Positions 9,651 through 17,505 of a stretch of 64,000 nt of DNA are shown here, piece after piece; position 1 is the stretch's first letter, and the number at the start of each line of letters is the position of its first letter. The stretch is from the NCBI GenBank assembly GCA_963805925.1, contig CAWDWB010000008.1, forward strand, positions 4,801 through 68,800. The letters are read 5' to 3'. Made by a program: the position numbers and the translations under genes. The notes under the pieces are model-generated. The model was not told where the DNA came from. It searched no databases and saw only the letters and a list, made by a program, of their open reading frames with translations. The DNA comes from CAMPKL01 sp963805925. Its GTDB lineage: Bacteria; Acidobacteriota; Terriglobia; Bryobacterales; UBA6623.

Positions 9651-11403
9651 GGTCGTAGCGTCAACGTCGCCTCGACCGGGCCGGGAAGAAACGGCGTTGG
9701 GCGCCCTTGCTCCCAGTCGGTTTGACCGGCGCCGTAGTAGGGCGACAGCGGGTGGCCGCTTTGTCCGCCGGCCATGTGGAAATACCCGTGCTCTTCGTCT
9801 CCCGGGCTCACTGCGAAGCGCGGCGATGCGCCGAAGGCCGCGCCTTGGATGCGCGGCATGAACCGGCGGTCGCCCGGCAGTTGCACCGGCGGCATGTCGA
9901 GCCAGGAGCCCAGAAACGGCAGGCTCCGGCTCAATGGGTGGCGGAGGCGCACCGTGTGGTAGCGGCCCCAGGGGTGCTCGGCGAGCTCAGCCGGGGAAGT
10001 GATGTTTTGTTTTGCCAGAATCGTATCGAGGCTGGCGAGCTCGAACGCTCGCCACGAGTCGTGCCCCGGAGGAAGCAGGTGGGCGGGTTTCTGCGTAACC
10101 AAGGACCACGCCCAGTGCGGTACCGCCAGGACGGATAGGCGGCTTTGACCTCCGCGGTCAGCGCCGTCGCCAAATTTTCAATCAGTTGCGGGCGCCAGCT
10201 CGACACGAGGGTGTAACCGGCCGAATCCGCCGAGGCGTGGCCTTCCCAGTTGCGGATGGCGTCCCGCACTGCGCCGTGCAGCGGGTCGTCGTCGCCCTCG
10301 AGCAGCGTCAGGAAATGATCCCGCCAGCGGACCAGAAACAGGGCTTCGTCATCGAGCTGGATGCGCAGCATGTCGGCCGGCGTCGCGTTCTCGATCGGCA
10401 TGAGGCGGTCGCGAATTTGCCGGGCGCGCGCGCCCAGCACGTAGCCGCCGTCGCCGATCTTTTCGAGCATCTCGCCATCGACGACGCGGTTGTTGGCCGT
10501 CCAGATGCGTCCCTGCGGCGGATCGAGAACCAGGGGACGCTCGTCGGGCGCCAGCCATCCGTCCCACGCCGGGCCGTCGCTAGAATGCGACACGAGGTCG
10601 TGGCGAAGGCGGCGCGGGATCAGCCCTGGTATCGTCCAGACGATGTGGCCCTCCGCATCGCCGGCGACCAAATTGACCGTAGGTTCGCGGATCAGTTGCG
10701 GCGCGAGCATGACGAGCTCGGACACGTCCTCGGCGGCGGCGGCGGCCTGTTGCGTCGCGACGCTGCCGAAAGCAATATCGTCGCGCTGCGCGACACGCCG
10801 GACGTACGGCGTGCCGTCCGGCAACTCCCCCAGCACCGGCCCCCAGATCGTTCGGCGGATGGCGAGCTCATGCGGCTCCTTGCCCGCCACCTCGATCTGG
10901 GACGAAACGGTCTCGATTTCCCTCCAGCCGTCGGGCGTCCGGTAGCGGTTCGGGTCGTTGGGGTCCAAATCGAGCAGGATAAAGTCCGTCCAATCGCCAT
11001 TGTCGGTGGTAGCGCTCCAGGCGACATGGCCGTTGCTCCCCAGTCCGACGCCCGGCAATCCCGCAATCGACACTCCTGTCACACGTCGTCCGGCGCGCTC
11101 CAGTGACAGGCGGAACCAGACGGACGGCGTCCCTAAAGGAAGGTGCGGATCGTTCGCGACCAGAGCGCGTCCGGTCGCGGTGTGGGCCCCCGAGACGGCC
11201 CAGTTGTTTGAGCCCGAGGCCGGAGGCTCCGGAGCGACCACTCCGGTCTGCGGGACGCTTCTGCCGCGCAAATCATAGACGTCGGCCGGGGGAATCGTGG
11301 CGGGCGGCCCCGGCTCTCCCGTCAACGGAGCCTCCCACTCCGTGACGGACGGATAGAGGAAGTTCACTTCACACGCGCCGGTCCAAGGCAGCAGTTCAAT
11401 CAC
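9651..11403 (-). pseudogene. Penicillin acylase (Ntn hydrolase) lacking alpha chain, frameshifted
   Basis: The sequence begins shortly before the autocatalytic processing site: SNNW (Ser nucleophile, coded near 11212) begins the beta chain and is followed by family hallmarks NDPHL and GLPGVGLGSNGHVAWSAT. The whole alpha chain that should precede it is absent; the frame instead starts beside an unrelated gene. A second break near 10125 shifts the frame by one; the continuation has WGRYHTVRLRHPLS, LDMPP..LPGDR and ends EATLTLRP, the normal C-terminus. Intact relatives hydrolyse amide bonds of N-acyl side chains, including acyl-homoserine lactones. This copy should be inactive. Confidence 0.85.
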
Positions 11404-11444
11404 TGAGTTTCCCGAGCCCCGAGTGCTCGGAAGTCAAGAGCCTG

Positions 11445-12435
11445 ATGCAGCCTGGTCCGATCGATTCCCTCAAGTCCCTTGGCTACACGAAGCGCGAGGC
11501 CGCATTCCTCTCGCTTGTGGCTCTTCACAGCGGCTACTTCCTGCGTCGCCAGTATCGGGCTTTCATCGGCTACAGGGGTCACGTCGAAAAGCGGCTCCTC
11601 CGTCGGGCGGAGTCCTTCGGGCACGTCCGCTCCGAGGTCTACTCAAATCGAACCGGGCTCCACCACGTCTTCTCCCGCTCCATCTATCGTGCGATCGGCG
11701 ATGAACACAATCGGAACCGGCGGGTTCGACCAAACCTCTCGATTAAGGCTAAACTGATGGCGCTCGACTTCGTCTTGAGCCATCCGACCCATCAATTCTT
11801 CGCGACTGAGCGCGAGAAGCTCGAGTACTTCTGCGGACAGGGCGCGGTTGACCGAGCGCTCTTGCCGGGCAAGACCTACTGGGGCGCCGACTGGCCAGAC
11901 GCGACGCTACTTCATCGAGAAGTACCCAATCTTTCTGGACAGCACCGACGATCCAACCCCTCCAATCGCGTCGTTCTGCTACGTCGACGAGGGCGTCCTC
12001 TCGAACTCCGGCTTCACCAGTTTCCTAAAGCGCTACGGTCCCCTCTTCGCCGCCCTCGCACGATTTCGCCTGGTCTATGTCGCCGCCGAGCACCAGCCGT
12101 TCCGGAGGGCTGAGTGGGCTTTCGACCGATTTACGGAAGCTTTGGCGAACCCCGAAGCGGCCACTCCCGGCGGGCAGATGGGCGAGTACTTCCGCCTCCG
12201 TCGCCTATTCGAGACCCGCCAGTACGGCCAATTGAACAAGGCGAAGCTGGACCGCCTGCGAGATCTTTCGGAACGCTTTCGGCAACCGGCGGGCGAGTCG
12301 CGGTTCCAGCAGTGGGCGAAATTTGTCGAGACGAAGACGCGGTTGGGCCGCATCGACGCACACTTCGAGGCCTACCGATTGCCCCACAGCTACGACATTT
12401 TCGGGACCCATCCCGGTCCGAGGTCAGGCGCCTGA
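11445..12435 (+). pseudogene. Conserved protein of a conjugation-type module, frameshifted
   Basis: Two frames form one protein: SLGYTKREAAFLSLVALHSGYFLRRQ…IKAKLMALDFVLSHP up to about 11895, then RRYFIEKYPIFLDSTDD…FRLVYVAAEHQPFRRAEW after a one-base shift. I know the layout 'LGYT.REA.FL.LVA.HSGYFLRRQ' as a conserved hypothetical that travels with VirD4/TraG-like genes, but I cannot name a function. It is followed by a small RHH-like gene and a coupling-protein remnant, which supports a decayed transfer module. Confidence 0.55.
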
Positions 12436-12562
12436 AGGGAACACCTAATTGCAGCCGGTGCTCCCCTTTCGAACACAGCCTGCCGCAATTCGCCAAGTTG
12501 CTAAGCCGTTCTTAATCAGCCACATAGAGGACGCCGCGAGCCCCATCCGGCCCTCGCGGCGA

Positions 12563-12657
12563 GCGCAGGGTGGGCGGGAGCGACCCCCTGTTTTGGGGCG
12601 CTGGTCCGCCCAAAACCGTCTCGGCTCCGCCTCGGGTCGCTCCCGCCCACCCTGCGC
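12563..12657. repeat. 24-bp perfect inverted repeat (large hairpin)
   Basis: 12563-12586 is the exact reverse complement of 12634-12657. The 47-nt spacer contains a further inverted pair TTTTGGG/CCCAAAA, so the whole can fold as one long interrupted hairpin. It separates the frameshifted conserved gene from the RHH gene and could be a bidirectional terminator or a short mobile palindromic repeat. Confidence 0.7.
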
Positions 12658-12840
12658 CAACACCATCCTTCGTGTCGACCTCGTCGACGACATCGGTGAC
12701 GAGGCCGATGTCGACAGTGGCGTCATCACCGAGCGCGAGATCCGCGTCGACCACGACAACTTCAGCCTTGTCGACAACTCGCGCATTACGCGCGAGTCGC
12801 CGAAGTCATCAAGTTCCACCGAGGAGGACAGCCCATCCCC

Positions 12841-13059
12841 GTGATCGAACCCGAAGACAAACCGCGCAAGAAGGCGCTCTTCACCGCTCGCGTCAACCCA
12901 AGCGTCGTCGAGATGCTGCGCGCCTACTGCGAGCTCCTCAACAGCAGCAGCCAACACCACGTCGTCGAGCAGCTCAGGCGCTACGCCTTCAGCCGCGACA
13001 AGGAGTTCCAAGCTTGGCTCGGGCAGCATCCGCTCGACACACAAGAACAGCGTTCCTGA
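12841..13059 (+). CDS. Small ribbon-helix-helix-like protein
   Basis: A 72-residue protein with GTG start preceded by GAGGAGGA. The segment KALFTARVNPSVVEMLRAYC followed by a helix ending in RRYAFSRDKEFQAWL looks like a ribbon-helix-helix fold (short strand then two helices). It lies 15 bp before a coupling-protein gene and may regulate the transfer genes. Function is inferred from shape and context only. Confidence 0.5.
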   Translation: MIEPEDKPRKKALFTARVNPSVVEMLRAYCELLNSSSQHHVVEQLRRYAFSRDKEFQAWLGQHPLDTQEQRS

Positions 13060-13073
13060 ACGGAGGCCCCATC

Positions 13074-13990
13074 ATGCTGCGCATTCTCCGCGAACAGCCG
13101 TTGCCGCCGGCGTCTGGGGCTTCGGCCCTCTCCGCGTTCCCTTTCCGGCGACGAACGACGCTCGTCCTCGTCGCCGCGAACGCTCCCCCGTTGCCTGCAA
13201 CGTCGTGTGGTTCACCAGCCCGATCCTCGCCAGCTCGTTCGCGCTGTCGTTCGTCTACATCTTCCGCTTGCGCCCGCGCGTCGGCATCGAGCGCATCGTC
13301 TTGCCGCGCTTTCCGGAACCGGCCCAACGCTCGGCGCTATTCCTGGTGTTGGGTGAGGTCCACAAAGAGCGTAGGCCCACGGCCGTCGATCGATCTCGCT
13401 GGCTCACCATGCCTCGCGGCGCGCTGTTCACCGGCATTGGCATCTTCGGCGCCGTCGGCAGGGCGGCAAGACGACGTGCTGCATGTATCCCTTCGCCGAA
13501 CAGTTCCTGGCCTACCGCCGCGACGACGCGCAGCGTCGCATCGGCGGCCTGGTCCTCGAGGTCAAAGGCGACTTCTGCTACGGCGTTCCGCTAGATCCTC
13601 AGCAAGCACGGCCGCGAGGACGACTACATCGAGCTCAGCCTCGATTGCCCTACCGCTACAACCCGCTCTACGACCTTGAAGCCTATGCGCTCGCCTACGG
13701 CACCGCGTCGCTACTCACCAGCCTCTTCGTCCGCGGCAAGGAGCCCTTCTGGCAGCAGGTCTACACCAACGTCGTCAACTTCATCGTCCTGCTGCACAAG
13801 TCGGTCTACGGCTACGTCACGCTCTTCGACGTCCACGAGTGCGCCATCAACCGGACCTTCTCACGCAACGCATCGCCGAATGACAAGCGCAGTTCGAGTC
13901 CGGCGACTTCCTGCTTGTGGAACCGGTGGCTCAGTTCTTGCGGCAACTCTTGGCGAGATGCCCTTCTCGTCATCAGCGAACCGCGATTCC
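13074..13990 (+). pseudogene. VirD4/TraG-like coupling protein remnant, multiply frameshifted
   Basis: ATG 13074 has GGAGG upstream. Pieces in three frames assemble into one protein: an N-terminal WFTSPILASSFALSFVYIFR membrane segment, RFPEPAQRSALFLVLGEVHKERRP, GALFTGIGIFGAVG then GKTTCCMYPFAEQ (the Walker A motif, broken by a frameshift inside it), GGLVLEVKGDFC (Walker B region), and YRYNPLYDLEAYALAYG. At least four shifts and one stop occur. The C-terminal half is missing where the excisionase module begins. Intact homologues are ATPases that deliver DNA to a type IV secretion channel. This copy cannot work. Confidence 0.75.
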
Positions 13991-14059
13991 TGAGATCGTT
14001 GAGACCGGCTGCCTCTTACCAAACAGGGGGCTGGCGGCGATCAGGGACCGAAGGGAGTT

Positions 14060-14341
14060 ATGCGAATGCCACAAATCTCGAATGCGCTGCCTCTTTCGCA
14101 AAGGAACAGCGGGGAGAATCCACGAAGAAACAGCGGTGCGCTGGAGCCCCACTTCACGCTTGCCGAGCTGGCAGCCAAATGGCATCTTGCTCGCTCGACG
14201 ATCAGGGACTGGTTCCTCGATGAGCCCGGCGTGCTCCTGGTAACGCGCACGGGCAGACGTAACGGCAAGCGAACGCTCACCAACATGCGTATCCCGCAGA
14301 GCGTCGCCGAACGCGTACACCGCAAACGCGTGCGCCCGTGA
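14060..14341 (+). CDS. Excisionase-like helix-turn-helix protein
   Basis: A 93-residue basic protein. HFTLAELAAKWHLARSTIRD is the putative helix-turn-helix and DEPGVLLV the wing. It is the homologue of the gene at 1368, and its stop overlaps the GTG start of the intact recombinase by 4 bp, so the two are probably translationally coupled. Likely role: directing excision of the element by bending DNA at its ends. ATG 14066 is an alternative start. Confidence 0.7.
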   Translation: MRMPQISNALPLSQRNSGENPRRNSGALEPHFTLAELAAKWHLARSTIRDWFLDEPGVLLVTRTGRRNGKRTLTNMRIPQSVAERVHRKRVRP

Positions 14342-15567
14342 CGAGTACACTGATGGCTGTGCTGACCCCCTACAGGCGTCACACCTCGAGCTGCCCTCAT
14401 CGCCCCAAAGGGCGCGACTGGCTCAAGTGCGACTGCCCGCTTTGGGCCCGAGGCACGTTAGACGGCCGCAAGGTCTATCGCAGCCTCAAGACGCGCAGCC
14501 TGAAGAAGGCTCTGCGTCTGGTTGCGGAGATCGAGGACGCCGGCGAGATTTGGACGATACCGCTCGAGGATGCTCTTGCGGAATGGATTCGCTCCAAACG
14601 GTTTCTCTCGGAAGGTTGCCTGCGCAAGTATCGCAAGGTCGAGCGCCTCTTCGCCGATTTCCTCGCCCGTTACGAGGGCATCTCGAAGGTCAGGGATATC
14701 ACACCGGAAGCAGTAGACCGTTACGGCGCCTGGCGCACCCTCTCGGCGCTGTCTTGGTCGAAAGAGCTGCAGACAGTACGCTCGTTCCTCGGCTACTGCG
14801 TCGATCGCAATTGGTGCCGTTTCAATGCCGCACGCCGCGTAAAGCCCCCTCACGCGCCGAAGCCCCGGCGTCCGCCCCAACCCTACACTCCGGAAGAGAT
14901 CGCGGCGATTCTGAAAGCCTGCGAAGAGTTTGGGCGCCAGAGCTACGAGCGTCTCCGGGCCAAGGCGCTCATTCTGCTCTTACGCTACACCGCACTTCGA
15001 ATCGGGGACGCCCTCCAGCTCAGCCGCGACAAGATACGGGACGGTTATCTAGAAATCCGGACCGAAAAGAATGGGGAGCCTGTGCGACTGCCCGTCCCGA
15101 AAGAGTTGCTTTCAGCTTTGGACGCGCTGCCGCTTCCCAGGGGCGCTGCGGTCGGATGCCGCTACTACTTCTGGAACGGCGTCGGTTCCGTCCGAGCGCT
15201 CAAGAATACGGGCCACCGGATGCTCGACGCCGTCTTCCGGCGATCCGCGGTGCGCGACGCTCACAGCCACCGCTTCCGGCATACGCTGGCGACCGAGATG
15301 CTAGCGCAGGGAGCGACCTACGAAGACGTCGCCGCCGTCCTCGGCAACAGCCCGGCGATCGTCCGCAAGCACTACGCCCGGTGGAGCCGAGGGCGCGAGT
15401 TGCGTCTCGCGTACTTTCTTGAAAAGGTGCACGGCGAAACCGCTTGGTGCAAAAGTGGTGCAGAGGCTAGGCCCTACCGGCCAAGCCACAGAAAAGAAAG
15501 GAGAAAGATTGGTGCGGAGAGGGGGACTCGATCTTTCGAGGCTCTTTGCGGAATCGTAAGTTATTGA
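14338..15567 (+). CDS. Tyrosine recombinase (integrase), intact
   Basis: A 409-residue phage-type integrase. It has an N-terminal SCPHRPKG…KCDCP cluster (residues about 17-40), shared with the broken paralogue and perhaps a zinc-binding arm-recognition element, then a core-binding SAM-like domain, then the catalytic domain with LRIGD (Arg about 221), HRFRHTLATE (His and Arg about 311-314) and KHYARW (Tyr about 346). The 18-bp TGGTGCA arm lies within the last 45 codons, and the C-terminus reads into the tRNA fragment and core of site b. GTG 14338 overlaps the excisionase gene; ATG 14353 is possible. Confidence 0.93.
   Translation: MTSTLMAVLTPYRRHTSSCPHRPKGRDWLKCDCPLWARGTLDGRKVYRSLKTRSLKKALRLVAEIEDAGEIWTIPLEDALAEWIRSKRFLSEGCLRKYRKVERLFADFLARYEGISKVRDITPEAVDRYGAWRTLSALSWSKELQTVRSFLGYCVDRNWCRFNAARRVKPPHAPKPRRPPQPYTPEEIAAILKACEEFGRQSYERLRAKALILLLRYTALRIGDALQLSRDKIRDGYLEIRTEKNGEPVRLPVPKELLSALDALPLPRGAAVGCRYYFWNGVGSVRALKNTGHRMLDAVFRRSAVRDAHSHRFRHTLATEMLAQGATYEDVAAVLGNSPAIVRKHYARWSRGRELRLAYFLEKVHGETAWCKSGAEARPYRPSHRKERRKIGAERGTRSFEALCGIVSY
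15445..15462 (+). repeat. Arm-type direct repeat, TGGTGCA class
   Basis: TGGTGCAAAAGTGGTGCA, identical to 2875-2892, inside the 3' end of the integrase gene and 48 bp before the tRNA fragment of site b. Confidence 0.75.
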
Positions 15568-15571
15568 TTCT
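15510..15571 (-). other. att-like site b: tRNA 3' fragment plus 17-bp core
   Basis: 15510-15530 repeats the 21-bp tRNA 3' end of site a, and 15555-15571 repeats its 17-bp word, with the same 24-bp interval. Here the core sits in a perfect hairpin: GCTCTTTG (15541) pairs with CAAAGAGC, and GAATC with GATTC inside it. The tRNA body is absent, so this is another hybrid junction. Confidence 0.75.
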
Positions 15572-15614
15572 ACAAAGAGCCAGAAATGGCAGAAAGGCCC
15601 AAAACGCACCTCCG

Positions 15615-15632
15615 TGGCACATTTTTGGCACA
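15615..15632 (+). repeat. Arm-type direct repeat, TGGCACA class
   Basis: TGGCACATTTTTGGCACA, 44 bp after the core, matching the class at 2707-2724 and thus belonging to a different element type from the TGGTGCA arms. Confidence 0.7.
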
Positions 15633-15733
15633 GTAGATTCCGAGAGACTCCTACTGTGCCAGACCGCCGGCACTACCTCGGTTCGACGGCGCCCGATCCC
15701 AGCGGTCGTTGCCTGTCCAGAACGCTACCGGAG

Positions 15734-15751
15734 TTTTAGGGACGTAAAATC
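15734..15751 (+). repeat. Dispersed TTTTAGGRAYRTAAAT-type word
   Basis: TTTTAGGGACGTAAAATC, one of six related words in the window; it lies just upstream of a serine recombinase gene. Confidence 0.45.
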
Positions 15752-15772
15752 GCTCTCGACCGGGGGTGCGGC

Positions 15773-16411
15773 ATGAAGGTGTGCGCCTACGTCCGCGTTT
15801 CCACCCCCGATCAGAATCCCGACCTGCAGCTCGTTGAACTTGCCGACTACGCCTCGCGCATGGGCTGGGAGTTGGTTGAGACGTACAACGACGTCGTCAG
15901 CGGTAAGAAGTCCCGCCGGCCGGGCCTCGACAAGCTGATGGCCGACGCGCGCCGACGCCGGTTCGACTGCGTCCTCGTGTGGAAGCTCGACCGCTTCGGC
16001 CGCTCGCTGGTCGATTGTTTGAACAGCATCCAGGAGCTGGAGTCCTGCGGCGTCCGCTTCATCGCCGTCACGCAAGGGCTCGACACCGACCAGCGCAATG
16101 CGGCCTCGAAGTTGCTGCTGCAGGTGCTGGGTGCGGCGGCGGAGTTCGAGCGGTCGCTGATTGTGGAGCGAAGCCGGGCCGGGCAATTGAGGTACCGCAA
16201 AGACTACGCGGCGGGCAGGGTCGGCAAGACGGTCGAGAGCCGGTCAGGGAAGAACCTGCCGCCGCATCGGCCGCGGAAGGTGTTTGACCGCAGGAAGGTG
16301 GTGGAGTTGAAACTGCGGGGGCTGTCGTTGAGAGCGATCGCGGAGGAAATGGGGATCGGGTTGGGGACGGTCACGAGGACGCTCCAGGCGTGTTCCAAAA
16401 GCTGTGAGTGA
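15773..16411 (+). CDS. Serine recombinase (resolvase/invertase type)
   Basis: A 212-residue protein of usual resolvase size. The catalytic domain begins VCAYVRVSTPDQ (Ser about 10), with VWKLDRFGRS and the conserved RSRAGQ region. The C-terminal helix-turn-helix is GLSLRAIAEEMGIGLGTV. It catalyses site-specific DNA exchange through a phosphoserine link. It is about 88% identical by eye to the gene at 21.6-22.3 kb. Both copies lie shortly right of an att-like core, suggesting they belong to the left end of further integrative elements. Confidence 0.92.
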   Translation: MKVCAYVRVSTPDQNPDLQLVELADYASRMGWELVETYNDVVSGKKSRRPGLDKLMADARRRRFDCVLVWKLDRFGRSLVDCLNSIQELESCGVRFIAVTQGLDTDQRNAASKLLLQVLGAAAEFERSLIVERSRAGQLRYRKDYAAGRVGKTVESRSGKNLPPHRPRKVFDRRKVVELKLRGLSLRAIAEEMGIGLGTVTRTLQACSKSCE

Positions 16412-16619
16412 GGTTATGGAACAGAGCGCCTTGTTTGCCGCGCGAGCGGACGACGAAAAGAAGCTGTCAGGGGGACACATGAAAGGACAAGGCAGGCGGC
16501 CTCGGTCTTCCTCATCCTTGAGCCGGCAGTCATAACCAAACAGTGATCCCCACCTGAATTCCACTACTGGCGGGGATGGCCGTTTTCTTTAAAGAGACTC
16601 CGCGGCCAGCCCTGTACTG

Positions 16620-17180
16620 CTACTCCTGGGCCGGCGTGGGCCGCCTTTGCCTGTACAGAACGTGTCTCCGGAGGGGATGTCCAGCCGGCAGCAACGGATG
16701 ATCGAAATCGTCCGCTTCATCGTGCGTCATCCCGATCTTCTCCATTACTCGACGGGAACGCGTGTTCCCGGCCGAGGAGAACGAAACGATCTCGTCGAGC
16801 TGCAGGGTGTCGAAGGCACTCGCGAGCACGGCTCGCCCTCCCTCCGTCGCATAGCCTCGATTCCAATACCGCGCCGCGATACGCCAGCCGATTTCGACGC
16901 ACGGCGTAAAGTGCGCTTTGAACCGGGGAATGGCCAGTCCTATGAACCCCACAAAAGGCGCAGTGCCCGGAACCTCGACGGCCCACAGCCCGAAACCGTT
17001 CTCCTCGAAGCCAGCCTCAACGCGGGCGACCAAGCCGTCGCTTTCCTCACGCGACAGGACCCCGGGTAGATACTTCATCACGCGGGGATCAGCGTTGAGT
17101 GCCGCAAAAGGCTCTCGATCGCTACGCCTCCACTTTCGCAAGAGGAGTCGCGCGGTTCTGAACTCGCTCGGAATGGCCAT
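16620..17180 (-). CDS. GNAT family N-acetyltransferase (RimJ/RimL type)
   Basis: A 186-residue protein starting at ATG 17180, preceded by AGAGAGG. It has the RimJ/RimL layout: TARLLLRKWRRSDREPF at the N-terminus, VEIGWRIAARYWNRGYATEGG (acetyl-CoA pyrophosphate loop) near residue 105, and NTRSRRVMEKIGM near 150. It should transfer acetyl from acetyl-CoA to an amine, perhaps a ribosomal protein N-terminus or a small molecule; the substrate is not deducible. The frame is open for 13 more codons upstream without a good ribosome site. Confidence 0.88.
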   Translation of the reverse strand: MAIPSEFRTARLLLRKWRRSDREPFAALNADPRVMKYLPGVLSREESDGLVARVEAGFEENGFGLWAVEVPGTAPFVGFIGLAIPRFKAHFTPCVEIGWRIAARYWNRGYATEGGRAVLASAFDTLQLDEIVSFSSAGNTRSRRVMEKIGMTHDEADDFDHPLLPAGHPLRRHVLYRQRRPTPAQE

Positions 17181-17219
17181 GCCTCTCTTCCACAAGATAT
17201 CTCTATGGCTCATCTCCAA

Positions 17220-17505
17220 AAAAATTGACTAGTCGGCGCCCATTCCATGAGAGAAACCAACTCGGGCGCCCTCGCGATGATGCTGGCCGATCTTTCAGGC
17301 CACGACTTACTCTCGCTAACAAACGGTGGCCGCGTGCTAGCGCCCATACTGTTGGAGCGTTTCCTGCCTCGGGGCCCGGACGCGCTGATGATCCGGGAGA
17401 ACGAGCCTGGCGACTGTTCGATTTGGGCTTTCGGATCGTGGTCCCCGCAGGTAGAATGATTACCGAGTGCGATAGGGCCTGCCCATAGGCCTGGACGAGC
17501 AGCCA
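17220..17505. other. Intergenic region before regulator
   Basis: Divergent spacer between the acetyltransferase and the winged-helix regulator. A TAGAAT at 17452 is a possible -10 element for the regulator. Small frames here lack motifs. Confidence 0.35.

Noticed and set aside
10186..11106. 306-codon plus-strand frame
   Set aside because: Antisense to the penicillin acylase beta chain, which has clear family motifs.
12570..13679. 369-codon plus-strand frame across the hairpin and coupling protein
   Set aside because: Low-complexity Ser/Arg/Ala translation in the wrong phase; the coupling-protein motifs lie in the other frames.
14427..15422. 331-codon plus-strand frame
   Set aside because: Shadow of the intact integrase in another phase.
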